Positions 35,529 to 43,501 of a stretch of DNA of 64,000 bases are shown here, one piece after another. How positions within the stretch are numbered: position 1 is the first letter of the stretch; each line of letters begins with the position of its first letter. The notes beneath the pieces are model-generated. The model saw only the letters and a program-made list of their open reading frames with translations. It did not search any database and was not told the origin of the DNA. The DNA is taken from contig NZ_WFKM01000003.1 of NCBI RefSeq assembly GCF_011007365.1, positions 496,001 to 560,000 of the forward strand, read 5' to 3'. The position numbers and the translations under genes are program-made. The DNA comes from Sphingobacterium sp. xlx-96 (GTDB taxonomy: Bacteria; Bacteroidota; Bacteroidia; Sphingobacteriales; Sphingobacteriaceae).

Positions 35529-35891
35529 TTATACAGATTCTGTACTTTCCTCCTTTTTTGCAGCTTGTTCCTCTAGATATTTAACAAATAGAGGTTTTTG
35601 TTCCTCTGTTAACAGTTCATTTATTTTTGTATTTGCTGTCGTTGTTAACGCATCTGTTTGTTGTTTTATTGCTTCTGTCGTTAACGTTGTATCCGATTTA
35701 ATAGCAACCTTTGCCTTTACTTTTTCAAGAACGATTTCGTATATCGCAGTTTGCTGGTCATCATTTAGAGTTAGTTTCTCAGTTAATTCCGTAACGGTTT
35801 CTTTTGCTTTGGTTTCTGGATTAATCTCTTGTGCAAAAAGCATCGTTATCGCGAAAAGGAAGCTTAAACCTGTTAAAATTAATTTTTTCAT
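35529..35891 (-). CDS. Small exported protein, possibly Spy/CpxP-like
   Basis: A 120-residue protein with a signal peptide (MKKLILTGLSFLFAITMLFAQ) and no anchor, so probably periplasmic. The mature part is helical and rich in Glu, Lys and Thr, with LTLNDDQQTAIYEIVLEK, the 'L-x-L-x-x-x-Q' style of Spy/CpxP-like LTXXQ proteins. I cannot assign function. A related gene lies 180 bp upstream on the same strand; they seem to be tandem relatives. Confidence 0.7.
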   Translation of the reverse strand: MKKLILTGLSFLFAITMLFAQEINPETKAKETVTELTEKLTLNDDQQTAIYEIVLEKVKAKVAIKSDTTLTTEAIKQQTDALTTTANTKINELLTEEQKPLFVKYLEEQAAKKEESTESV

Positions 35892-36017
35892 AGCATTTAA
35901 ATTTGAAGTTTTGAAATATATTATTTGTTCGTTTCTGATATAATAACTCCAAATTGTACTTCTTTATTGTTTTATTGTATCTTGTTTGTTACATTTTAAC
36001 ATCATTTAACAAAATGT

Positions 36018-36051
36018 AAAAAGGAGGTAATTATATATCACCTCCTTTTTT
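36018..36051 (-). terminator. Terminator of the upstream CpxP-like gene
   Basis: AAAAAGGAGGT and ACCTCCTTTTTT arms flank an AT loop; the run of T/A on both sides fits termination. The 36075 gene reads into it. The arm contains AGGAGGT, a Shine-Dalgarno-like sequence. Confidence 0.75.
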
Positions 36052-36074
36052 ATATCTTATTATCAGTATTTTAT

Positions 36075-36422
36075 TTAATTTGATCTTCTATTTTTCCTTC
36101 TGTTTTGAAGTTCTTCGTATTGAGTGATCTGTTTGGCTGTAAGGAAAGATTTGATTTTTAAATTACGAGCCTCTAATGATTTCTTAATTTGTGCTTGATC
36201 ATTTTCCTTTCTGTGTAAAGTAGAGGCCTTCATAGACTGAAGGATATAGATGTAAATTGAATCTTGCTGGGATTTATTTAACTCTAGTTCTTTTGTAAGG
36301 CGTTCAACTTGCATTTTTGCTCGTTCTTCAGGCGGACGGTTCTGCCGAGATTCTTTTTCTTGTGCAACGCACATACTTACTGTAAGTATTGTCGCAATTA
36401 GGAGTGTGATTACTGTTTTCAT
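36075..36422 (-). CDS. Small exported protein, possibly Spy/CpxP-like
   Basis: A 115-residue protein with a signal peptide (MKTVITLLIATILTVSMCVAQ). The mature part contains RAKMQVERLTKELELNKSQQ, matching the LTXXQ-like helical pattern, and a basic C-terminus (RRKNRRSN). It resembles the 35529 gene in length, leader and helical repeat, which suggests duplication. Function unknown; Spy/CpxP members are periplasmic chaperones or stress sensors. Confidence 0.7.
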   Translation of the reverse strand: MKTVITLLIATILTVSMCVAQEKESRQNRPPEERAKMQVERLTKELELNKSQQDSIYIYILQSMKASTLHRKENDQAQIKKSLEARNLKIKSFLTAKQITQYEELQNRRKNRRSN

Positions 36423-36521
36423 GATATATCAATTAATTATGAATGGTGTAAATTTCAATAAATTAATTGATTATTAGTTGGTTACACTATCATATTTAGC
36501 GAATATTAACCTTTGTTAATG

Positions 36522-37565
36522 CTAATTAACGTTAAGATGAGTGTTTAAATAATTAAAAATGAAGTGATCAAAGGTTTCTTTTTGTTGATCCATCGATTTT
36601 AATTGAATAGGGATGTAATATAAAGGAATATTAGAAAACATTTCAGGACAGATTCTTTGGATGTCTTTTTCCGTTGTTAAAAGAATTTTTTGATCGATAG
36701 CTACCGAATGGTAGAGTTTTTCTATTTTACGAAAGTCTTTTTCTGTATAATTATGGTGATCCTGAAACTGTAATAGATGAATAGTGTTTCCCAGATCTCT
36801 TAGATATGAAACTAAGGGGTTTGGATTTGCTATCCCACAAAATAGAATAATATCAAAATTTCTTAATTCATTATGAAAAGTTTTTTCATCTCTGGTTTTG
36901 GGATGATCATAAGCAATTCCAGTATAAAAAATAGGAGAAAGCGAATGTTTTCTTATCAAATGTTCTATATGTTTCTTATGTGTCTCATTAAGAGTTTTAG
37001 GACATTTTGTTATCAGTATAAGATCTGCCCTTTTGGTTGCCGAAAAATTGTCTCTGAAATTTCCTGTTGGCAGAAGGAATATAGGCTCGAATAACGAGTT
37101 AAAATCGAAGAGTAAGATTGAAAAACCCGCTTTCAATTTACGATGTTGGTAAGCATCATCTAAAATAATCAGATCATTTTTGTATTGTAGTTGTTCTATA
37201 CCAAAGCAGCGGTCTTCGGATACAGCAACGGTAATATCAGGAAATTTGTTCTTGAATTGTAGAGGTTCGTCTCCAACTTCTGTGGCAAAAGAATCTTTGT
37301 TTACAAGTCGATATCCTTTAGTTTTGCGCCCATATCCCCTGCTTAAGGTCGCTATCTTATAATTTTCTTTTAATAGACGAACAATGTACTCTGTCATCGG
37401 GCTTTTTCCGGTGCCACCTATTGCGAGGTTTCCAATGACAATTGTTGGTATGGAGAAAGTAGTGCTCTTCAAAACTCCTCTATCGTATAGAAGATTGCGT
37501 ATCCAAACAATTAGGGAATAAATTAATGTAATGGGGAGTAGTAACCACCGTAGTACGGCAATCAT
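36522..37565 (-). CDS. lpxK: Tetraacyldisaccharide 4'-kinase
   Basis: Phosphorylates the lipid A disaccharide at position 4' at the inner membrane. A membrane-anchored N-terminus (LLLPITLIYSLIVWIRNLLYDRG) precedes IVIGNLAIGGTGKSP, the P-loop-containing block. LSRGYGRKTKGY and VGDEPLQFK follow, and LIILDDAYQHRKL and FDFN are also typical. 347 aa is the normal length. The start overlaps the gldH stop by 4 bp, so it is the last gene of the holB-ricT-gldH-lpxK operon. Confidence 0.94.
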   Translation of the reverse strand: MIAVLRWLLLPITLIYSLIVWIRNLLYDRGVLKSTTFSIPTIVIGNLAIGGTGKSPMTEYIVRLLKENYKIATLSRGYGRKTKGYRLVNKDSFATEVGDEPLQFKNKFPDITVAVSEDRCFGIEQLQYKNDLIILDDAYQHRKLKAGFSILLFDFNSLFEPIFLLPTGNFRDNFSATKRADLILITKCPKTLNETHKKHIEHLIRKHSLSPIFYTGIAYDHPKTRDEKTFHNELRNFDIILFCGIANPNPLVSYLRDLGNTIHLLQFQDHHNYTEKDFRKIEKLYHSVAIDQKILLTTEKDIQRICPEMFSNIPLYYIPIQLKSMDQQKETFDHFIFNYLNTHLNVN

Positions 37566-38023
37566 TGCTTCACGACTTTAATACCGACATCTACGACATC
37601 TTTTAGTGGTGTCTCACGCATATTCTGTTCGATAGCAAATGTATATACGCCTGTATCTGGGAAAACAAAGTTTTCTTTTGCTAGGTATTGTACTTCATAA
37701 AGGGATCCCGCAGAGTTGCCAAGCCAACGTCCATCAAGTTGAGCCAAGGGGATTTCTTTTCGGTATGCGGTATCTATTAGTTTATTACCTTTTTCATGAA
37801 GAAGAACGAAAATATTGGAAAAGTCGTAGTCATTGGAATGGCGAAGATTGATATATAGATTATATTTTGATTTATTATCTTCTATATGTACCTCAAAATG
37901 AGGTTTTTCTTCGTATGACCAAGATCTATTTGATATAGGCTGATTTTTTTCATAAACAGCATCATTGGTACAAGAAACCAAAAAGATAAGCGTAACGCAA
38001 GAATATAGGAGATACTTTACCAT
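37562..38023 (-). CDS. gldH: Gliding motility lipoprotein GldH
   Basis: A 153-residue lipoprotein (signal MVKYLLYSCVTLIFLVSC with lipobox at Cys18). The mature domain has HFEVHIEDNKSKYNLYINLRHS, which matches GldH. In Flavobacterium GldH is required for gliding; gldH orthologues also occur in non-gliding Bacteroidetes, so motility here is not implied. Third gene of the operon: ricT lies 26 bp upstream and lpxK overlaps by 4 bp. Confidence 0.85.
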   Translation of the reverse strand: MVKYLLYSCVTLIFLVSCTNDAVYEKNQPISNRSWSYEEKPHFEVHIEDNKSKYNLYINLRHSNDYDFSNIFVLLHEKGNKLIDTAYRKEIPLAQLDGRWLGNSAGSLYEVQYLAKENFVFPDTGVYTFAIEQNMRETPLKDVVDVGIKVVKQ

Positions 38024-38049
38024 ATTTTTGAAAAATTAGTGACGAGAAA

Positions 38050-39471
38050 TTACTCGCCACTATTATTGGGTTTATCGTTATTCTTATTTCTATTCCGATT
38101 ATTAAATCTTTTCTTCTTTTTTTGTTCAGGCTTGTCTCCTCCTTCAGTCATCTCCTTTGATTTTGCCTGACCTGAATTTCTATTTTGAGAAGGTTGTCTA
38201 TTTGGTCTAGAACCAGAATTGACATTGTTTTCTTTCTTTTGAGCTAGAGTACCATCATGCTTTGCCGCAGGCGATTCATTAGGAGGCCCATTTGTTTCAC
38301 TCTTTTGACTTGTGGCCTGTTTAGGCTTGTTTTTTCTTTTTTTCCGTCTTTTGTTTTTATCATCTAGACGTGTAAGACTATCTTGCCCAACAACATTTTC
38401 GTAGTCTAGGATGACTGGCTTTTTTGTTTCAACAGTTTGTGGTGTATAATCTAGCGCATCGGGCTTGATACCACCTTTATTCATATCTGCAAGTTCTTTA
38501 ACCTTACTTATTGATAGCGGTATCCAATTTTCTGCACCGGGATAAGAAAACCACATAGTTTTCTTAAATATATCTGTTTTTTGGAGATATGCCATTCCGC
38601 TAGTTGTTTCTATGCGATCGACATCATTCGGAATATCTTTAAGAGCATCCATATAACTGTCAAGCTCAAAATTCAAACAACATTTTAGTTTGCCACATTG
38701 ACCAGCTAATTTTAAGGTATTCAACGATAGGTTTTGGTATCTGGCAGCGGAAGTAGATACTGTCTTAAAATCGGTAAGCCATGTGGAACAGCAAAGCTCT
38801 CTACCACAAGACCCTATGCCTCCTAGACGACTTGCTTCCTGACGCATGCCGATCTGTCGCATTTCTATTCTGATCCGGAAAGATTCTGCCATACGTTTTA
38901 TCAGCTCGCGAAAATCTACACGTCCCTCTGCGGTATAATAAAAAGTAGCTTTAGTTTTATCGCCTTGATAATCTACATCAGAGATCTTCATGGATAAACC
39001 AAGATCAAGGGCTAGTTTCCTTGCCCGGTGCATGGTCTCCCATTCAAGTTCTTTTGCTACATTAAATTTGTTAACGTCTGCCTCATTGGCTTTACGGTAT
39101 ATCTTTTTAACAACAGAATCTGGAGAAATATTGTTTTTCTTCAACTGAAGTCTTACAAGCTCTCCTGTAAGAGAGACATGACCGATATCATACCCGCCTG
39201 TCGATGGTTCCACGGCAATCATTTCACCCATTTCTAGGTATATATTATCCGAGTTTACATAGTAGTCCTTACGCGATCCCTTGAATCGAACTTCAACGAT
39301 ATCAAAAGGTTTATAATTTGAAGGCAAATCCATGTCGGATAGCCAGTCATATACATCTAATTTATTACATCCGCTGGTCATGCAAGAACCATTGTTATTG
39401 CATCCTGCCGGTACTGTACCTAATTTGCTTCCAGTACCACAGCCCCCGGATGAGCAACTGCCACATCCCAT
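38050..39471 (-). CDS. ricT: PSP1 domain-containing protein, RicT-like
   Basis: A 473-residue protein. The N-terminus is extremely cysteine-rich (MGCGSCSSGGCGTGSKLG, then CNNNGSCMTSGC), which is a feature of the Bacteroidetes version. The core PSP1 domain (about residues 50-280) carries GGIGSCGRELCCSTWL and CGKLKCCLNFELD. RicT in Bacillus is part of an Fe-S complex promoting mRNA processing. From about residue 350 it is a low-complexity Lys/Asn/Gln-rich tail. Its placement between holB and gldH is conserved in the phylum. Name assignment follows the family, function inferred. Confidence 0.87.
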   Translation of the reverse strand: MGCGSCSSGGCGTGSKLGTVPAGCNNNGSCMTSGCNKLDVYDWLSDMDLPSNYKPFDIVEVRFKGSRKDYYVNSDNIYLEMGEMIAVEPSTGGYDIGHVSLTGELVRLQLKKNNISPDSVVKKIYRKANEADVNKFNVAKELEWETMHRARKLALDLGLSMKISDVDYQGDKTKATFYYTAEGRVDFRELIKRMAESFRIRIEMRQIGMRQEASRLGGIGSCGRELCCSTWLTDFKTVSTSAARYQNLSLNTLKLAGQCGKLKCCLNFELDSYMDALKDIPNDVDRIETTSGMAYLQKTDIFKKTMWFSYPGAENWIPLSISKVKELADMNKGGIKPDALDYTPQTVETKKPVILDYENVVGQDSLTRLDDKNKRRKKRKNKPKQATSQKSETNGPPNESPAAKHDGTLAQKKENNVNSGSRPNRQPSQNRNSGQAKSKEMTEGGDKPEQKKKKRFNNRNRNKNNDKPNNSGE

Positions 39472-39479
39472 ATTTCTTT

Positions 39480-40625
39480 CTATATATATTGAGTCCCTCT
39501 AGGGAACGTTTGATATTTGAACAATAAAACTAATTGCAAAGATAAGTCTAAAAATAATATTTTCGCATTGCCGTTACGCTCAATTCCATAATGTGATTTT
39601 TCTAGGATATTGATGGCCTCTTCTAGTTGTTCAAATTGGAATAATCCACTAAATTTCTCTACAAAAGTAAACTCTTCTTCTTGTAAGAAGACTAGATTTC
39701 TCAATCCCTGTTGCATTAATATGATTTGCCTCATCATATTAATGGCATAAAGTAAGAAACTTTTTTGATTTTCTCTACCTAATTTTGAAAGTTTGTCCTC
39801 GGTCAGGCTAATTATTTCCTTTCCATTGTCTGTTACAATAAAGCGAAGCCATTGTACCAGGATAGAAAAAGTTTCGTTTTCACCATGTTGATGAATCAAA
39901 TTTAATGCTTCTTGAACATTTCCATCAGCGATGAAAGCTATTTCTTTTGCCTTATTGGTATCTATTCCCCGATCTTCAATCAAATAATTTTTCATTTCAT
40001 CGTGATGAAGTTTGTTTATTTTGATTAATTGGGTTCGCGAAATAATGGTATTAATTATTTTATCTTGATTTTCAGCAACTAATAGAAACAACGTCTTTGC
40101 TGGAGGTTCTTCAATTAATTTTAATAAAGCGTTGCCTTGTGTATCCAGATATTCGGGTAGCCACATGATTAAGACTTTATATTCAGATTCAAAGGACTTC
40201 AGACTTAATTTTTTAATAATATCATGAGCCTCAGCGATGTTGATATTTGCCTGCTTATTTCCTGAATCGAGTTGTTCTCTCCAAAAGCTTAAACCTAAAT
40301 AGGGATTGGTAAGAAAAGCCTTGCGCCATTCATCCATATAAGTTGTCGCTGTTTCTTCTTTGCCTTTTGCAAAGAACGGGTACGAAAAGTGTAAATCAGG
40401 ATGAATTAATTTTTCATATTTCCTGCAAGACGAACAAAGACCACAGCTGTCATCTTCATTTTTATTTTCACAATTGATATACTGTGCATAGGCTAAAGCC
40501 AATGCAAGACTTCCAGATCCTTCAGGACCTAAAAAAAGCTGCGCATGACTGACTCGGTTGTTTTTTACCGAGTTGATTAAATGGCTTTTAATACTCTTAT
40601 GTCCTACTATTTCCTTAAACTGCAT
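39480..40625 (-). CDS. holB: DNA polymerase III subunit delta'
   Basis: A clamp-loader subunit of 381 residues. The N-terminal AAA+ module has FLGPEGSGSLALALAYA, where the normal Lys of the P-loop is lost (GSGS), as in other delta' proteins that do not bind ATP. A zinc module CENKNEDDSCGLCSSC follows, then LLKLIEEPPAKTLFLL. The C-terminal half is helical. ATG at 40625 is preceded by a TAnnTTTG box (40640-40647). It heads the operon with ricT 8 bp downstream. Confidence 0.92.
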   Translation of the reverse strand: MQFKEIVGHKSIKSHLINSVKNNRVSHAQLFLGPEGSGSLALALAYAQYINCENKNEDDSCGLCSSCRKYEKLIHPDLHFSYPFFAKGKEETATTYMDEWRKAFLTNPYLGLSFWREQLDSGNKQANINIAEAHDIIKKLSLKSFESEYKVLIMWLPEYLDTQGNALLKLIEEPPAKTLFLLVAENQDKIINTIISRTQLIKINKLHHDEMKNYLIEDRGIDTNKAKEIAFIADGNVQEALNLIHQHGENETFSILVQWLRFIVTDNGKEIISLTEDKLSKLGRENQKSFLLYAINMMRQIILMQQGLRNLVFLQEEEFTFVEKFSGLFQFEQLEEAINILEKSHYGIERNGNAKILFLDLSLQLVLLFKYQTFPRGTQYI

Positions 40626-40639
40626 ATTATTAGTCTATA

Positions 40640-40647
40640 CAAACTTA
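40640..40647 (-). promoter_or_regulatory. -7 promoter element for the holB-ricT-gldH-lpxK operon
   Basis: On the minus strand TAAGTTTG matches TAnnTTTG and ends 14 bp before the holB ATG. Confidence 0.6.
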
Positions 40648-40790
40648 GATAAAATGCACTGTATTCACGAATACCAAGTAGAAAAAGTACAGCTATATTC
40701 ATGCTGTAGGAGAACATTAAGAATGAGTTTGATTGTAAAAATTTAAATCTTTTCAGTATTATTGCATATAAAAAAATATCGAAGCTAGAC

Positions 40791-41915
40791 ATGAGATTTA
40801 TAGTATCCACATCCGTATTATTGAAACAATTGCAATCCATAAGCGGGGCATCCAGTAGCAGTACTGTTCTTCCTATTTTGGAGAATTTTCTTTTTGAAAT
40901 AAAGGATAATACGTTAACAATTTCTGCGACGGATTTACAGACAAGTATGGTGACTTCTTTATCGATTGAAGCTAAAGAAGAGGGACGCGTAGCAATGCCA
41001 TCAAAAATTTTGATTGATACACTAAAGACTCTTCCTGATCAACCGGTTGCTTTTTCCGTGGATACAAAGACCTTGGCTATTGAAATCAGTGCTGGTGACG
41101 GAAAGTATAAACTTAGTGGAGAGAATGCGGACGATTTTCCTAAAATCCCAGTAGTAGATAATGTTTCGACAGTAAAACTTTCAGCATCTATACTCTCAGA
41201 AGCGATCAACAAAACGATATTTGCCGTAAGTAGCGACGAGTTGCGGCCAGCAATGTCGGGTGTATTAGTTCAATTGGGCGAGCAAAATATTACTTTTGTG
41301 GCGACAGATGCACATCGATTGGTAAGATATCGTCGTACGGATGTCGGTGCTGAAAAGCCAACATCTATTATTTTACCGAAAAAGGCATTAACATTGTTGA
41401 AGTCTTCTGTACCATCCGATGAAACATCGGTATCCATTGAGTACAATACGACAAATGCTTTTTTTCAATTTGGAAGTATCCACTTGATTTGTAGATTGGT
41501 CGATGAACGTTATCCAGATTATGATGCTGTAATTCCTCAGGTTAATCCCAATAAACTTACAGTAGATCGTGCGTTGTTTTTGAACACCTTGCGTCGTGTC
41601 GTTATTTTTGCGAATAAAACGACACATCAGGTACGCTTGAAGATTAACGGGAGTGAGTTACATATTTCGGCAGAAGATCTTGACTTCTCGAATGAGGCTC
41701 ATGAGCGTTTGAACTGTCAGTTTGAAGGAGAGGATATGGAGATCGGATTTAATGCTAAATTTTTAGTAGAGATGTTGAATAATTTGAATTGTGAGGAGGT
41801 TGTACTAGAAATGAGCACACCGAATCGCGCAGGCTTATTACTGCCAGCTATTAAGCAAGATAACGAAGATATCTTGATGTTAGTGATGCCAGTAATGTTG
41901 AATAGTTTTAATTAA
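40791..41915 (+). CDS. dnaN: DNA polymerase III beta subunit (sliding clamp)
   Basis: The ring-shaped processivity clamp, 374 aa. Opening MRFIVSTSVLLKQLQSISGAS and internal TFVATDAHRLVRYRR are typical; the C-terminus ending in VMPVMLN is the family signature. Three similar domains cover the whole length. It is divergent from holB and followed 11 bp later by the DedA gene. It is 5.4 kb from dnaA rather than next to it, unlike the classic dnaA-dnaN order. Confidence 0.97.
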   Translation: MRFIVSTSVLLKQLQSISGASSSSTVLPILENFLFEIKDNTLTISATDLQTSMVTSLSIEAKEEGRVAMPSKILIDTLKTLPDQPVAFSVDTKTLAIEISAGDGKYKLSGENADDFPKIPVVDNVSTVKLSASILSEAINKTIFAVSSDELRPAMSGVLVQLGEQNITFVATDAHRLVRYRRTDVGAEKPTSIILPKKALTLLKSSVPSDETSVSIEYNTTNAFFQFGSIHLICRLVDERYPDYDAVIPQVNPNKLTVDRALFLNTLRRVVIFANKTTHQVRLKINGSELHISAEDLDFSNEAHERLNCQFEGEDMEIGFNAKFLVEMLNNLNCEEVVLEMSTPNRAGLLLPAIKQDNEDILMLVMPVMLNSFN

Positions 41916-41926
41916 TCTAAGCTCCT

Positions 41927-42586
41927 TTGGAATTAATATATTCACTGATAGATTTCATTCTTCATATAGATGACCATCTAGTAGAAATTGTAAACAATTA
42001 TCAAACGTGGACTTATTTGATATTGTTCCTAATCATATTTGTCGAAACGGGAGTCGTAGTAATGCCGTTCTTGCCAGGCGATTCATTGCTTTTTGCTGCA
42101 GGTATGCTGGCTGCACAACCTAATGATCTTAATATTGGGATTATGATTGTTCTCTTGCTTATAGCTGCTATTACAGGGGACTCTTTAAATTATTCTATTG
42201 GAAAGAATTTTGGAATGCGTATCACTAAGTTTAAGCTTTTTGGTAAGCAAATGGTTACAGATGAGCATATTACAAAAACACATTCATTTTACGAGAAGTA
42301 TGGTAGCAAAACTATTGTAATAGCTCGTTTTGTACCTATTGTGAGGACTTTAGCTCCTTTTGTAGGAGGCATCGGTAGAATGAAGTACAGTACATTTATC
42401 ACTTATAATGTTGTTGGAGCGATACTTTGGGTCGTTGGTATCACATTAGCTGGTTATTTCCTTGGTAATATTCCAATTATTCGAGACAATTTCTCAAAAG
42501 TCGTTTTGATTATTATTTTCCTTTCTGTACTTCCGATAGTATTTGAAGTGGTGAAAGAAAAATTAAATAGAAATAAAGCAGCATAA
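41927..42586 (+). CDS. DedA family membrane protein
   Basis: A 219-residue polytopic membrane protein. The segment LILFLIIFVETGVVVMPFLPGDSLL, the GDSLNYSIGKNFG loop, and VPIVRTLAPFVGGIGRM are typical DedA/SNARE-associated motifs; the last holds the conserved Arg. DedA proteins include lipid scramblases/undecaprenyl-phosphate transporters. The start is unusual: TTG at 41927 (MELIYSL) is the only one that keeps the conserved N-terminal helix; the first internal ATG is inside it. Spacing to dnaN is 11 bp and suggests cotranscription. Confidence 0.85.
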   Translation: MELIYSLIDFILHIDDHLVEIVNNYQTWTYLILFLIIFVETGVVVMPFLPGDSLLFAAGMLAAQPNDLNIGIMIVLLLIAAITGDSLNYSIGKNFGMRITKFKLFGKQMVTDEHITKTHSFYEKYGSKTIVIARFVPIVRTLAPFVGGIGRMKYSTFITYNVVGAILWVVGITLAGYFLGNIPIIRDNFSKVVLIIIFLSVLPIVFEVVKEKLNRNKAA

Positions 42587-42607
42587 GAAGCCGCAATTTA
42601 CAAATAG

Positions 42608-42641
42608 GAAGAGGCATCCATAATGGATAGCCTCTTTTTTT
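42608..42641 (+). terminator. Terminator after dnaN-dedA
   Basis: AGAGGCATCCA and TGGATAGCCTCT form a stem with one bulge, followed by a seven-T run. Confidence 0.8.
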
Positions 42642-42678
42642 GTTCAGTACAAGTTTATATCTGATCTATAAGTTAAAC

Positions 42679-42791
42679 GAATTTCATTCGGAGATAACAG
42701 GGACTTTATTCGGACTTCATTCGGACTGGAGCGAATGAAGTCCGAATAATAAGCGATTGATTTATGGACTTAATTAGCTTTGAATGAAGTA
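42679..42791. repeat. Cluster of short direct and inverted repeats
   Basis: ATTCGGACTTCATTCG (42708-42723) and its exact complement (42732-42747) form a 16-bp inverted repeat with an 8-nt loop. TTCATTCGGA also stands at 42683-42692 and again at 42716-42725; ATTCGGACT is present twice in tandem (42708 and 42719), and GAATGAAGT recurs near 42782. The 301-bp gap from 42587 to 42887 holds no gene. Role unknown; operator or remnant repeat. Confidence 0.75.
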
Positions 42792-42887
42792 CAGTCTACA
42801 ATCTGTACTGGCACAATAGTATAGTTATATGTACCCTATATTAAACATTGAAGTGAAAAAAGAGTCAATAATAAAAACAATAACAGG

Positions 42888-43460
42888 ATGCGTATTATAT
42901 TATTTTTACTTTTAATCTCTACCTCATCAATAGCGCAGAATAGGACTATTACTACAGATAAACAACAAGCTAAAGAAGCTTATCTCCTATTGAACGAAAT
43001 TCGGATGCATCCAGAGAAGTATGCGAAGCAATTGGGTATATCCCCGGTTGGAAAAGTCAAGAAAACTAAATTGGTGTGGAACGAAACTTTGGCTAAGGCG
43101 GCTGAATTTAGAGCATATGATATGGCTCAGCGAAATTATTTTGATCATGTGACACCCGAAGGTTTAGGCCCTAATTATTACATCGCTAAGGCCGGCTATA
43201 GCTTAAATCCCGATTGGATAAAAAAGAAGTCTGCAAATAACTTTGAGTCTATAGCTGCCAATCACGCTACGGCAACAGATGGCATCAGAGCATTTATTGT
43301 AGGTAAGGAATCTCCTGGATTTATGCATCGTAAACATGTATTGGGAATGGATGAATGGAATGGTTCGCTTATGGATATAGGTATCGGTTTTGTTCATGCA
43401 CCGACAGGCTCGACGTATAAAACCTATTTATGTGTTATAATAGCAAAACACGATTGGTAA
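42888..43460 (+). CDS. CAP domain-containing (SCP/PR1-like) exported protein
   Basis: A 190-residue protein with signal peptide MRIILFLLLISTSSIAQ. The CAP domain contains LLNEIRMHPEKYAKQLG, LVWNETLAKAAEFRAYDMA, YFDHVTPEGLGPNYYIA (the cavity His region) and HRKHVLGMDEWNGSLMDIGIG. Such secreted proteins have no settled bacterial function. It is preceded by the repeat cluster and followed within 41 bp by the promoter of yicC. Confidence 0.85.
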   Translation: MRIILFLLLISTSSIAQNRTITTDKQQAKEAYLLLNEIRMHPEKYAKQLGISPVGKVKKTKLVWNETLAKAAEFRAYDMAQRNYFDHVTPEGLGPNYYIAKAGYSLNPDWIKKKSANNFESIAANHATATDGIRAFIVGKESPGFMHRKHVLGMDEWNGSLMDIGIGFVHAPTGSTYKTYLCVIIAKHDW

Positions 43461-43490
43461 ATGGGTATTAGAAATAAACGTTAGTTTTCC

Positions 43491-43498
43491 TACCTTTG
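43491..43498 (+). promoter_or_regulatory. -7 promoter element for yicC, 3 bp before the ATG
   Basis: TACCTTTG matches TAnnTTTG and ends 3 bp before the ATG at 43502, so the message should be leaderless or nearly so. A TTG within it (43496) is not the start. Confidence 0.65.
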
Positions 43499-43501
43499 CA
43501 T

